From assembly GCF_964253025.1 (NCBI RefSeq), contig NZ_CAXUQC020000001.1, positions 2,480,001-2,544,000 on the forward strand: DNA of 64,000 nucleotides. Reading direction: 5' to 3'. Origin of the DNA: Rhizobacter sp964253025 (GTDB lineage: Bacteria > Pseudomonadota > Gammaproteobacteria > Burkholderiales > Burkholderiaceae_C). The notes beneath the pieces are model-generated. The model had not been told where the DNA came from, made no database searches, and saw nothing but the letters and a program-made list of their open reading frames with translations. Of this stretch, positions 16,496 through 25,636 are shown piece by piece. Every line of letters starts with the position of its first letter. Within the stretch, counting starts at the first letter, position 1. The position numbers and the translations under genes are program-made.

Positions 16496-19201
16496 TCAGG
16501 CGTAGAGCGGGTTGATCTTGTCGGCCTTGATGTCGTACTTGGCAATCGCCTCGGCGACCTTCGCCGCGGGGACGGTGCCCTCCTCGGCCAGCGCCTTCAG
16601 TGCGGCCACCACGATGTAGTGACGGTTCACCTCGAAGTGCTCGCGCAGCTTGCTGCGGAAGTCGCTGCGGCCGAAGCCGTCGGTACCGAGCACCTTGTAG
16701 GTACGGCCCTTCGGAATGAAGGCGCGGATCTGATCCGCGTAGCTCTTCATGTAGTCGGTCGAGGCGACGACCGGCCCGGCGTGCGGGTCGAGCTGCTGGG
16801 TGACGAAGGGCACGCGCGGCTTGTCGGTCGGGTGGAGCAGGTTCCAGCGTTCGGCGTCCTGTCCGTCGCGGGCCAGTTCGTTGAAGCTCGGGCAGCTCCA
16901 CACGTTGGCGGCCACACCCCATTCGGTTTCGAGCAGCTCCTTGGCCGCGATCGACTCGCGCAGGATGGTGCCGCTGCCGAGCAGGTTGACCCGCGGCGTC
17001 TTCTTGGCCCCGGCCTGCAGCAGGTACATGCCCTTGATGATCTGCTCTTCGGTGCCGGCCGTCAGGCCCGGCATGGCGTAGTTCTCGTTGAGCAGCGTGA
17101 GGTAGAAGAACACGTTCTCCTGGCGCTCGACCATGCGCTTCAGGCCGTGGTGCAGGATCACGCCCACTTCGTGCGCGAAGCTCGGGTCGTAGCTGATGCA
17201 GTTCGGGATGGTGCCCGCGAGGATGTGGCTGTGGCCGTCCTCGTGCTGCAGGCCTTCGCCGTTGAGCGTCGTGCGGCCCGAGGTGCCGCCGAGCAGGAAG
17301 CCACGTGCCTGCATGTCGCCGGCCGCCCAGGCCAGGTCGCCCACGCGCTGGAAGCCGAACATCGAGTAGTACACGTAGAACGGGATCATGATCCGGTTGT
17401 TCGTCGCGTACGACGTGGCCGCGGCGATCCAGCTGCTCATGCCGCCGGCCTCGTTGATGCCTTCCTGCAGGATCTGGCCGGCCTTGTCCTCTCGGTAGTA
17501 CATGACCTGGTCCTTGTCGACCGGGGTGTACAGCTGGCCCTGCGGGTTGTAGATGCCGATCTGGCGGAAGAGGCCTTCCATGCCGAAGGTGCGCGCTTCG
17601 TCGACCAGGATGGGCACCGTGCGCGGGCCGAGCTCCTTGTCGCGCAGCAGTTGCGTGAGGAAGCGGACGTAAGCCTGCGTCGTCGAGATCTCGCGGCCTT
17701 CGGCGGTCGGCTCGAGCACGGCCTTGAAGGTCTCGAGCGGCGGCACGGTGAACTGCTCCTCGGCCTTGGGGCGGCGCTGCGGCAGGTAGCCGCCGAGCGC
17801 CTTGCGGCGCTCGTGGAGGTAGCGCATCTCGGGCGTATCGTCGGCCGGCTTGTAGAACGGCACCTCGGCGATCTTGTCGTCGGGGATGGGGATGTTGAAG
17901 CGGTCGCGGAAGACCTTCACGTCCTCGTCGACCATCTTCTTGGTCTGGTGCGCGGTGTTCTTGCCTTCGCCCGTCTTGCCCATGCCGAAGCCCTTGACCG
18001 TCTTGATCAGGAGCACCGTCGGCTGGCCCTTGTGGTTCACGGCGCGGTGGTAGGCGGCGTACACCTTCTGCGGGTCGTGGCCGCCTCGGTTCAGGCGCCA
18101 GATGTCATCGTCGCTCAGCTTGGAGACCATCTCCAGCAGCTTCGGATGGCGGCCGAAGAAATTCTTGCGCACGAAGGCGCCATCGTTCGCCTTGAAGGCC
18201 TGGTAGTCACCGTCGACGGTGTCCATCATCACCTTGCGCAGCAGCTCGTCCTTGTCGCGGGCGAGCAGCGGATCCCAGTAGCTGCCCCAGAGCAGCTTGA
18301 TGACGTTCCAGCCGGAGCCGCGGAACTCGCCTTCGAGTTCCTGGATGATCTTGCCATTGCCGCGCACCGGGCCGTCCAGGCGCTGCAGGTTGCAGTTGAC
18401 GACGAAGATGAGGTTGTCGAGCTTCTCGCGGGCGGCCAGGCCGATCGCGCCCAGCGATTCCGGCTCGTCCATCTCGCCGTCGCCGCAGAAGACCCACACC
18501 TTGCGCTTGGAGGTGTCGGCGATGCCACGGGCGTGCAGGTACTTGAGGAAGCGCGCCTGGTAGATGGCCATCAGCGGCCCGAGGCCCATCGAGACGGTAG
18601 GGAACTGCCAGAACTCGGGCATCAACTTCGGGTGCGGGTAGCTCGAGATGCCCTTGCCGTCGACTTCCTGGCGGAAGTTGTTGAGCTGCTCCTCGGTGAT
18701 GCGGCCTTCCATGAAGGCGCGGGCATAGATGCCCGGAGAGGAGTGCCCCTGGATGTACAGCAGGTCACCGCCGTGCGTTTCATCGGCGGCATGCCAGAAG
18801 TGGTTGAAGCCGGCGCCGAACATGGTGGCCAGCGACGCGAACGAGGAGATGTGACCGCCCAGGTCGCCACCGTCAGCAGGGTGCAGCCGGTTCGCGCGGA
18901 CGACCATCGCCATCGCGTTCCAGCGCATGTAGGCGCGAAGGCGCTCTTCCATCTCGAGGTTGCCGGGGCAGCGCTCTTCCTGGTCCGCGGGGATGGTGTT
19001 GACGTAGGCCGTGTTGGCCGAGAACGGCATGTCGATGCCGACCTGGCGCGCATGGTCGATCAGCTGCTCGAGGAGGAAGTGCGCTCGCTCGCCACCTTCG
19101 GTCTCGATGAGCGCCGACAGCGCGTCGAGCCACTCGCGGGTTTCCTGGGAATCGGCGTCGTTGGCAGACGCGCCCAAGAAGGATTCAGGCAGGGCCGACA
19201 T
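16496..19201 (-). CDS. aceE: Pyruvate dehydrogenase E1 component (homodimeric type)
   Basis: 901 residues, close to the ~890 of the family. Thiamine diphosphate binding is marked by GDGEMDEPES. Other family landmarks are DGGDLGGHISSF near residue 110, LLIKTVKGFG, and conserved ARTFGMEGLFRQ in the central region. It decarboxylates pyruvate and acetylates the E2 lipoyl group. It is the first gene of aceE-aceF-lpd and has a strong AGGAGA ribosome-binding site. A divergent histidine kinase gene lies upstream, and the ~180-bp gap holds a symmetric element that may be an operator. Confidence 0.98.
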   Translation of the reverse strand: MSALPESFLGASANDADSQETREWLDALSALIETEGGERAHFLLEQLIDHARQVGIDMPFSANTAYVNTIPADQEERCPGNLEMEERLRAYMRWNAMAMVVRANRLHPADGGDLGGHISSFASLATMFGAGFNHFWHAADETHGGDLLYIQGHSSPGIYARAFMEGRITEEQLNNFRQEVDGKGISSYPHPKLMPEFWQFPTVSMGLGPLMAIYQARFLKYLHARGIADTSKRKVWVFCGDGEMDEPESLGAIGLAAREKLDNLIFVVNCNLQRLDGPVRGNGKIIQELEGEFRGSGWNVIKLLWGSYWDPLLARDKDELLRKVMMDTVDGDYQAFKANDGAFVRKNFFGRHPKLLEMVSKLSDDDIWRLNRGGHDPQKVYAAYHRAVNHKGQPTVLLIKTVKGFGMGKTGEGKNTAHQTKKMVDEDVKVFRDRFNIPIPDDKIAEVPFYKPADDTPEMRYLHERRKALGGYLPQRRPKAEEQFTVPPLETFKAVLEPTAEGREISTTQAYVRFLTQLLRDKELGPRTVPILVDEARTFGMEGLFRQIGIYNPQGQLYTPVDKDQVMYYREDKAGQILQEGINEAGGMSSWIAAATSYATNNRIMIPFYVYYSMFGFQRVGDLAWAAGDMQARGFLLGGTSGRTTLNGEGLQHEDGHSHILAGTIPNCISYDPSFAHEVGVILHHGLKRMVERQENVFFYLTLLNENYAMPGLTAGTEEQIIKGMYLLQAGAKKTPRVNLLGSGTILRESIAAKELLETEWGVAANVWSCPSFNELARDGQDAERWNLLHPTDKPRVPFVTQQLDPHAGPVVASTDYMKSYADQIRAFIPKGRTYKVLGTDGFGRSDFRSKLREHFEVNRHYIVVAALKALAEEGTVPAAKVAEAIAKYDIKADKINPLYA

Positions 19202-19252
19202 GCATCTCTCCTATTTCACGGTTCTGAAGGTGGCGCGGAGTGTCGCACAGGG

Positions 19253-19267
19253 TTGAGCAATTCTCAA
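19253..19267. promoter_or_regulatory. Inverted repeat upstream of aceE, possible operator
   Basis: TTGAG and CTCAA are perfect 5-bp arms around a 5-base centre. The element lies 52 bp upstream of the aceE start and about 20 bp upstream of the -10 box for the divergent kinase gene, so a bound regulator could affect both directions. On the minus strand TTGAGA and GACACT, 17 bp apart, could serve as the aceE -35/-10. No known consensus is claimed. Confidence 0.4.
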
Positions 19268-19286
19268 ATGGCGCAAGTTGCTTTCA

Positions 19287-19292
19287 TATAAT
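19287..19292 (+). promoter_or_regulatory. Perfect -10 box (TATAAT) for the histidine kinase gene
   Basis: TATAAT occurs on the plus strand inside an AT-rich patch that stands out in this GC-rich sequence, 92 bp before the chosen kinase start. No good -35 lies at the standard distance; TTGAGC at 19253 is too far away. Transcription may therefore need an activator. Confidence 0.5.
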
Positions 19293-19383
19293 GGAATTCA
19301 TCTCTCGCCCTAGTCGTTCTCCCCATGTCGCAATGCGAAGCGGCACGGCGGCTTCCGCGGCGGCCACCCTCGATAATCCGCCG

Positions 19384-21918
19384 ATGCAGCCTGCGAAAGA
19401 AGTTTCTGTTCCGTCCCACCCTGGCGACGACTTGGCCAAGCGCCTTTTCGGGACGTGGTGGCGCCGCCAATCCCCGTCCCGCCAGGATCGCTACGCCACG
19501 CTGGGCCCCCTGGTGTCAGTGCTCCTGTTCCTTGCCGCGATCATCTCGGCCTTCTGGTACCTCCGCAATGAGGAACTGGAGCGGGAGCAGGAATCGGTCA
19601 AGCGAGACACCGAGATCGCCCAGCAGCAGGTGCGCCTGCGCCTGATCGAGAGCCAGGAGCAGCTCATCCGCATGGCGCGCGAGATCGCCACGCGAACCAT
19701 CAAGCCCGAGGGCTTCCCCCAGCCGGCGGCCGGCTTCGCCCGCGAGCGGCCCGAGATCACCCACCTGCTGTGGGTCGATGCCCAGCGCAACCGGCGTGCG
19801 AGCTACTCCAGCGCCAACATGCACATGCAGGTGGAGAGCACGCCGGAAGAGCTGGAGCGCACGCAGCCGCGGCCGGGCCTGGAACGGGCACCCGAACGGG
19901 CCTTCGAGGCGACCCAGCAGCTGCGCTACCCAACCTACTCCGCGCCCTACCAGAACAGCTTCGGCGCCTGGGTGTTCCAGTTGCAGGTGCCCCTGATCGA
20001 CAGCAACCGCTTCGCCGGCACGCTCATTGCCGAGTATTCGGTGGAGGCGCTGGTGCGCTATTTCATCCCGTCCGACGTGGCGAACCGCCATGCCGTGAGC
20101 GTGATCGACTCCGACAACAGGGTGCTCTCCAGTACGGTGATGCTGCCGCCGGGCCAGGTGCTGCGCCCGCCCTCCATCCTCTACGACGTGCCGCTCGCGC
20201 CGGCCGGCAACGGCCTCAAGCTGCGCGTGCACGGCTACCGCACCTCCATCGGCCTCATCAGCAACACGCTCTTCTGGATGGTGGCCGCCCTCAGCACGCT
20301 GACGGTCTGGATGCTGCTCGGCACCTGGCGCCACATGCGGCGCCGGTTGCAGATGCAGAACACGCTCATCAGTGAGACGAACTTCCGCCGGGCGATGGAG
20401 AACTCCATGCTGACCGGCATGCGCGCCATGGACATGGAAGGGCGCATCACCTACGTGAACCCCGCCTTCTGCGCCATGACCGGGTTCAACGAGCAGGACC
20501 TGCTCGGCCACCTGCCGCCCTTCCCCCACTGGCCGCCCGACCGCCACGACGAGAACATGCGCCTGCTTCAGCAGGAGCTGCAGGGGCGAAGCCCCGCGGG
20601 CGGCATCGAGGTGAAGGCCATGCGCAAGGACGGCAGCCTGTTCGACGCCCGCATGTACGTCTCGCCCCTGATCGACCCGCGCGGCGTGCAGACCGGCTGG
20701 ATGACCTCGATGACCAACATCACCGAGGCCAAGCGGGTGCGCGACCAGCTCACCGCGTCGCACGAACGCTTCACCACCGTGCTCGAAGGACTCGACGCGG
20801 CGGTGTCCGTGCTGTCGGTGCAGCAGGGCGAACTGCTGTTCGCCAACCGGTCGTATCGTCTCTGGTTCGGCGCGGACGCGCGCGGTCACGCCACCCTGGC
20901 CGGCGCTGACTCCGGACCGGTGCAGATGGGCGACTACGGCGACTCCGTCGACAGCTTCGGCGGTCTGCCCACCCAGGAACTCACCGAGGCCGGATCCGAC
21001 CCGCGCGAGGTGTTCGTCGAACCCCTGCAGAAGTGGTTCGACGTGCGCGCGCGCTACCTGCAATGGACTGACGGCCGCCTCGCCCAGATGCTGATCGCCA
21101 CCGACATCACGAGCCGCCGGCACGCCGAATCCCAGGCGCAGCAGCAGGCCGAGAAGGCCCAGGTGACGAGCCGCCTCGTGACCATGGGCGAGATGGCGTC
21201 CTCGGTGGCGCACGAACTGAACCAGCCGCTCACTGCCATCACCAACTACTGCAACGGCATGGTGTCGCGGGTGAAGTCGGATGCGATCGAGAAGCCCGAC
21301 CTGATCGCGGCGCTCGAGAAGACGGCCAAGCAGGCCGAGCGGGCGGCCCAGATCATCCGCCGCATCCGCGCTTTCGTGAAGCGCAGCGAGCCGCGCCGCG
21401 AGCCGTCGCAGGCGGCCAGCATCGTGGACGAATCGGTGGACCTGGCCGGCATCGAACTGCGCCGCCGCAACGTGGCACTGCACGTCTATGTGGCGCAACG
21501 ACTGCCCACCCTGATGGTCGACCCGATCCTCATCGAGCAGGTGTTGCTGAACCTGCTGAAGAACGCGGCGGAAGCCATCGACTCGGCCGGTCTGCCCTTG
21601 CCCCGGCGCAACATCGAGCTGCGGGTGATCCCCCGACACACGCCCGAGGAGGGCGGCGTGATCGAGTTCGCCGTCACCGATTCCGGGCCTGGCCTGAAGG
21701 AGGAAGTGCTCGGGCGCCTGTACGAAGCCTTCTTCTCGACGAAGGTCGAAGGCCTCGGCATCGGCCTCAGTCTGTGCCGTTCGATCATCGAGAGTCACCG
21801 GGGCCGGATCCGTGCCGAGAACTTATACAATGGGAACACCGTGGTCGGTTGCCGTTTCAGCTTCACGCTGCCCGTCGAAACCGCCAAATCTCCCGGCCTT
21901 GAAACAGCCTTGACCTGA
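19384..21918 (+). CDS. Membrane PAS-domain sensor histidine kinase (FixL/DctB-like)
   Basis: 844 residues from the ATG at 19384; in-frame starts at 19240 and 19333 also exist and ribosome-binding signals are weak. TM1 is at about 38-60, followed by a ~230-residue periplasmic sensor region, TM2 at about 290-313 and two PAS-like segments (about 335-450 and 460-580). The HisKA dimerisation helix has His610 in SSVAHELNQPLTAI. The ATPase has N box LLNLLKNAAEAID, G1 DSGPGL and G2 GLGIGLSL. It autophosphorylates and should signal to the FixJ-type regulator 11 bp downstream. The signal sensed is unknown. Its position divergent from the pyruvate dehydrogenase operon suggests a link to central carbon or redox state, but this is inference only. 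Confidence 0.92.
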   Translation: MQPAKEVSVPSHPGDDLAKRLFGTWWRRQSPSRQDRYATLGPLVSVLLFLAAIISAFWYLRNEELEREQESVKRDTEIAQQQVRLRLIESQEQLIRMAREIATRTIKPEGFPQPAAGFARERPEITHLLWVDAQRNRRASYSSANMHMQVESTPEELERTQPRPGLERAPERAFEATQQLRYPTYSAPYQNSFGAWVFQLQVPLIDSNRFAGTLIAEYSVEALVRYFIPSDVANRHAVSVIDSDNRVLSSTVMLPPGQVLRPPSILYDVPLAPAGNGLKLRVHGYRTSIGLISNTLFWMVAALSTLTVWMLLGTWRHMRRRLQMQNTLISETNFRRAMENSMLTGMRAMDMEGRITYVNPAFCAMTGFNEQDLLGHLPPFPHWPPDRHDENMRLLQQELQGRSPAGGIEVKAMRKDGSLFDARMYVSPLIDPRGVQTGWMTSMTNITEAKRVRDQLTASHERFTTVLEGLDAAVSVLSVQQGELLFANRSYRLWFGADARGHATLAGADSGPVQMGDYGDSVDSFGGLPTQELTEAGSDPREVFVEPLQKWFDVRARYLQWTDGRLAQMLIATDITSRRHAESQAQQQAEKAQVTSRLVTMGEMASSVAHELNQPLTAITNYCNGMVSRVKSDAIEKPDLIAALEKTAKQAERAAQIIRRIRAFVKRSEPRREPSQAASIVDESVDLAGIELRRRNVALHVYVAQRLPTLMVDPILIEQVLLNLLKNAAEAIDSAGLPLPRRNIELRVIPRHTPEEGGVIEFAVTDSGPGLKEEVLGRLYEAFFSTKVEGLGIGLSLCRSIIESHRGRIRAENLYNGNTVVGCRFSFTLPVETAKSPGLETALT

Positions 21919-21929
21919 GCCCCGAATTC

Positions 21930-22553
21930 ATGAGCTTGATTCCGAAAAAAGGCACTGTGTACGTTGTCGACGATGACGAGGCCGTGCGAGATTCGCTCCA
22001 ATGGCTGCTTGAGGGCAAGGACTACCGGGTGAAGTGCTTCGATTCCTCCGAAGCCTTCCTGTCCCGCTTCGATCCTCGCGAGGTGGCCTGCCTCATCGCC
22101 GACATCCGCATGGACGGCATGAGCGGGCTGGAACTGCAGGACCGGCTCCTCGAGCGCAAGTCGCCCCTGCCGGTCGTCTTCATCACGGGCCACGGCGACG
22201 TGCCCATGGCCGTCACGACCATGAAGAAGGGCGCGATGGACTTCATCGAGAAGCCGTTCAAGGAAGAGCAACTGCTGAACCTCGTCGAACGCATGCTCGA
22301 CCAGGCCCGCAGCGCCTTCTCGCACCACCAGGAAGCCGCCAGCCGCGATGCCCTGCTGTCGCGCCTGACCACCCGCGAGTCGCAGGTGCTCGAGCGCATC
22401 GTCGCCGGCCGCCTGAACAAACAGATCGCCGACGACCTGGGCATCAGCATCAAGACGGTGGAAGCGCACCGCGCCAACATCATGGAAAAGCTCAACGCCA
22501 ACACCGTGGCCGATCTGCTCAAGATCGCCCTGGGCGCGCAGTCCAAGGGCTGA
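21930..22553 (+). CDS. FixJ-family two-component response regulator
   Basis: 207 residues. The receiver domain (about 8-125) has acidic residues Asp14-16, phosphoacceptor Asp58 (LIADIRMDG), the conserved Thr86 and Lys108 (FIEKPF). The C-terminal LuxR/FixJ helix-turn-helix (about 145-190) has TTRESQVLERIV and SIKTVEAHRANIM. It is the partner of the histidine kinase immediately upstream (11-bp gap) and should act as a DNA-binding transcription factor. Its targets are not shown by the sequence; the nearby aceE promoter region is a candidate. The operon ends at a strong terminator. Confidence 0.95.
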   Translation: MSLIPKKGTVYVVDDDEAVRDSLQWLLEGKDYRVKCFDSSEAFLSRFDPREVACLIADIRMDGMSGLELQDRLLERKSPLPVVFITGHGDVPMAVTTMKKGAMDFIEKPFKEEQLLNLVERMLDQARSAFSHHQEAASRDALLSRLTTRESQVLERIVAGRLNKQIADDLGISIKTVEAHRANIMEKLNANTVADLLKIALGAQSKG

Positions 22554-22570
22554 GCCCCGTCTCCCATCCA

Positions 22571-22597
22571 AGGGCCGCTTCGCAGCGGCCCTTTTTA
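22571..22597 (+). terminator. Rho-independent terminator after the response regulator
   Basis: GGGCCGCT (22572-22579), loop TCGC and AGCGGCCC (22584-22591) form an 8-bp GC-rich stem followed by TTTTT. It separates the two-component operon from folD. Confidence 0.9.
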
Positions 22598-22627
22598 CTT
22601 GCATCATCGAACCGAGAGGACCCGCCC

Positions 22628-23485
22628 ATGACCACCGCCCGCCTGATCGACGGCACTGCCCTGTCCAAGCAAATCCGCGCCGAGGTGGCCACCCGCGCGG
22701 CCGCCCTCACCGCCCGCGGCCACCAGCCCGGCCTGGCCGTGATCCTGGTGGGCGAGGACCCCGCCAGTCAGGTCTACGTGCGCAACAAGGTCAAGGCCTG
22801 CGAAGAGCACGGCCTGCGTTCGGTGTTCGAGAAGTACGACGCCACGCTGTCCGAAGCCGACCTGCTGGCGCGCATCGCTGCCTTGAACGCCGACCGCAGC
22901 ATCCACGGCATCCTGGTGCAGATGCCCTTGCCCAAGCACATCGACTCGGCCAAGGTGATCGAGGCCATCGACACCCGCAAGGACGTCGACGGCTATTCCG
23001 TGCTCAGCGCCGGCGAGCTCATGGCCGGCCTGCCCGGCTTCCGGCCCTGCACCCCCTACGGCTGCATGAAGCTCATCGAGTCGACCGGCTTCGACCTGCG
23101 CGGCAAGCATGCGGTGGTGATCGGGCGCAGCAACACCGTGGGCAAGCCCATGGCGCTGCTGCTGCTGCAGGCCAACGCCACCGTCACCGTCTGCCACAGC
23201 GCCACCGCCGACCTCGGTTATCACACCCGCCAAGCCGACGTGATCGTTGCCGCCGTCGGTCGCCGGAACACCTTGACGGCCGACATGGTCAAGCCCGGCG
23301 CCATCGTCATCGACGTCGGCATGAACCGCAACGACGAAGGCAAGCTGTGCGGCGACGTCGACTTCGCCGGCGTCTCGCAGGTGGCCTCGGCCATCACGCC
23401 GGTGCCTGGCGGCGTCGGACCCATGACGATCACGATGTTGCTCGTGAACACCATCGAGGCCGCGGAACGCGAAGCGGCACAATGA
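22628..23485 (+). CDS. folD: Bifunctional methylenetetrahydrofolate dehydrogenase/cyclohydrolase
   Basis: 285 residues, the usual FolD length. Recognised by VGEDPASQVYVRNK with the catalytic Lys, QMPLPKHI, KDVDGYS, the nucleotide-binding VIGRSNTVGKPMA and PGGVGPMTITML near the C terminus. FolD interconverts 5,10-methylene-, methenyl- and 10-formyl-tetrahydrofolate using NADP in the cytoplasm and supplies one-carbon units for purines and formyl-Met. The start has an AGAGGA ribosome-binding site. It follows the terminator of the two-component operon, so it probably has its own promoter, although none is obvious. Confidence 0.98.
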   Translation: MTTARLIDGTALSKQIRAEVATRAAALTARGHQPGLAVILVGEDPASQVYVRNKVKACEEHGLRSVFEKYDATLSEADLLARIAALNADRSIHGILVQMPLPKHIDSAKVIEAIDTRKDVDGYSVLSAGELMAGLPGFRPCTPYGCMKLIESTGFDLRGKHAVVIGRSNTVGKPMALLLLQANATVTVCHSATADLGYHTRQADVIVAAVGRRNTLTADMVKPGAIVIDVGMNRNDEGKLCGDVDFAGVSQVASAITPVPGGVGPMTITMLLVNTIEAAEREAAQ

Positions 23486-23565
23486 GTCGAACCGCTGCTG
23501 CCTGAGCGCCGGCTTCCCATGACGGAGTCCGGATCAGGCCCATCCCTGCTTCAGAAAGGCTCCGC

Positions 23566-25584
23566 ATGACCAACCCGCTGCTCGCCCGTCACGACCTGCC
23601 GCCCTTCGCCGACATCCGCCCGGAACACGTCGGCCCGGCCATCTCGGCGCTTCTGGCCGAAGCCAACGCCGCGCTCGAACAGGTCACGAGCGACGCAGTG
23701 CCGGCCGACTACGACGCCATGTCGGCCGTGCTGGACGTCGCCACCGAGCGCCTCGGACGGGCCTGGGGCGCCGTGGGCCACCTGAACGCGGTGGCGGACA
23801 ACCCCGCGCTGCGGGCGGCCTACAACGAAAGCCTGCCGCTCGTCACCGAGTTCCACACCCGCCTCGGCGCCGACGAGCGCCTGTACGCCAAATACAAGGC
23901 GATCGCCGCCAGCCCGGCCGCGAAGTCGCTCAACCCGGCCCGGCAACGCGCGCTCTCCAATGCCATGCGCGATTTCGTGCTGTCGGGCGCCGAACTCCAG
24001 GGAGCCGATCGGGAGCGCTACGCCGCGATCCAGGACCGCCAGGCCGCGCTGTCGCAGAGCTTTTCCGAGCACGTGCTCGACGCGACCGACGGCTTCAGCT
24101 GCTTCGTGACCGAGGCCGAGCTCGCGGGCGTTCCCGAGGACGTGAAGGCGGCCACCCGTGCGGCCGCCGAAGCCGAGGGCCAGGCCGGGCACAAGCTGAC
24201 CCTGCACCTGCCCAACTACCTGCCGGTGATGCAGTACGGCGAGAACCGCGCGCTCCGTGAGCGCCTCTACACGGCCTATGCCACCCGGGCCAGCGACCTG
24301 GGCAAGCCCGAGGTCGACAACAGCGCCGTGATGCGCGAACTGCTCGCACTTCGGCAGGAAGAGGCGCGCCTGCTCGGCTACGCCAACTTCGCCGAAGTGT
24401 CGCTGGTGCCCAAGATGGCCAACTCGCCCGACGAAGTGATCACCTTTCTGCGCGATCTCGCGCGCCGTGCACGTCCCTACGCCCAGCGGGACCTGGCCGA
24501 GGTCCGCGAGTTCGCCGCCGCCGAGCTGGGTCTGCCCGACCTGCAGGCCTGGGACCTGGCCTATGCCAGCGAGAAGCTCAAGGAGCGCCGCTACGCCTTC
24601 AGCGACCAGGAAGTCAAACCGTACTTCACCGAGACCAAGGTGCTGCAAGGCCTGTTCGGCATCATCGAAACGCTGTTCGAGGTCAGCATCCGGCCCGACA
24701 CCGCACCCGTCTGGCATCCGACCGTCCGCTTCTTCCGGATCGAACGCGCGGGGCAACTCGTCGGCCAGTTCTACCTCGACCCGTACGCCCGTTCCGGCAA
24801 GCGCCCCGGCGCCTGGATGGACGACGTGCGCGGCCGCTGGGCCCGTCCGGAGGGCAGCACCCAGACCCCGGTCGCCCACCTCGTGTGCAACTTCGCCTCG
24901 CCGGTGAACGGCAAGCCGGCGCTGCTGACGCACGACGACGTGACCACCCTCTTCCACGAGTTCGGGCACGGCCTGCACCACATGCTCACGCAAGTGGCCG
25001 ACATGGGCGTGGCGGGCATCTCCGGCGTCGAGTGGGATGCGGTCGAGCTGCCCAGCCAGTTCATGGAGAACTTCTGCTGGGAATGGGAGGTGCTCAAGCA
25101 CCTGACCGCTCACGTCGACACCGGCGAACCCCTGCCCCGGGCGCTCTACGACAAGATGCTGGCGGCCAAGAATTTCCAGAGCGGGCTGCAGACCCTGCGT
25201 CAGGTGGAGTTCTCCCTGTTCGACATGCGCATCCATGCGGAGCCGGGCAGCGAGGACCGCATCCAGCAGGTGCTCGACGAAGTCCGGGCCGAGGTGGCCG
25301 TGGTCAAGCCGCCGGCGTTCAATCGGTTCCAGCACGGCTTCTCGCACATCTTCGCCGGCGGCTACGCGGCGGGCTACTACAGCTACAAATGGGCCGAGGT
25401 GCTGAGCGCCGACGCCTGGAGCGCCTTCGAGGAGACCGGCACCTTGAACCCCGAGACCGGGCGCCGCTACCGTCAGGCCATCCTGGAAGTGGGCGGCAGC
25501 CGCCCCGCGCTCGAGAGCTTCAAGGCCTTCCGCGGCCGGGAGCCACGCATCGACGCCCTGTTACGTCACCAGGGCATGGCTTGA
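23566..25584 (+). CDS. prlC: Oligopeptidase A (M3 zinc metallopeptidase)
   Basis: 672 residues, as expected for PrlC. The zinc motif HEFGH (His464, Glu465, His468) is followed about 25 residues on by the third ligand in SGVEWDAVELPSQ. The C-terminal signature FAGGYAAGYYSYKWAEVLSADAW is typical of M3 enzymes. It is a cytoplasmic thimet-like enzyme that degrades short peptides, including cleaved signal peptides. The ribosome-binding site is AAAGG. It is followed after about 50 bp by the DUF4124-glutaredoxin gene on the same strand. Confidence 0.97.
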   Translation: MTNPLLARHDLPPFADIRPEHVGPAISALLAEANAALEQVTSDAVPADYDAMSAVLDVATERLGRAWGAVGHLNAVADNPALRAAYNESLPLVTEFHTRLGADERLYAKYKAIAASPAAKSLNPARQRALSNAMRDFVLSGAELQGADRERYAAIQDRQAALSQSFSEHVLDATDGFSCFVTEAELAGVPEDVKAATRAAAEAEGQAGHKLTLHLPNYLPVMQYGENRALRERLYTAYATRASDLGKPEVDNSAVMRELLALRQEEARLLGYANFAEVSLVPKMANSPDEVITFLRDLARRARPYAQRDLAEVREFAAAELGLPDLQAWDLAYASEKLKERRYAFSDQEVKPYFTETKVLQGLFGIIETLFEVSIRPDTAPVWHPTVRFFRIERAGQLVGQFYLDPYARSGKRPGAWMDDVRGRWARPEGSTQTPVAHLVCNFASPVNGKPALLTHDDVTTLFHEFGHGLHHMLTQVADMGVAGISGVEWDAVELPSQFMENFCWEWEVLKHLTAHVDTGEPLPRALYDKMLAAKNFQSGLQTLRQVEFSLFDMRIHAEPGSEDRIQQVLDEVRAEVAVVKPPAFNRFQHGFSHIFAGGYAAGYYSYKWAEVLSADAWSAFEETGTLNPETGRRYRQAILEVGGSRPALESFKAFRGREPRIDALLRHQGMA

Positions 25585-25636
25585 TACAGTGCGGCCAGAG
25601 CCTTTCCCGCTGTCCCCTTTCCTTCCGGAGCCACCG

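Noticed and set aside
15983..19291. 1,102-residue open frame antisense to aceE and aceF
   Set aside because: The sense strand encodes unmistakable E1 and E2 proteins; the antisense product has no recognisable domain.
21824..21831. TATACAAT sequence near the end of the kinase gene, possible promoter for the response regulator
   Set aside because: It encodes conserved kinase residues (ENLYNGN) and has no -35 at the right distance; the 11-bp gap to the regulator gene fits simple co-transcription.
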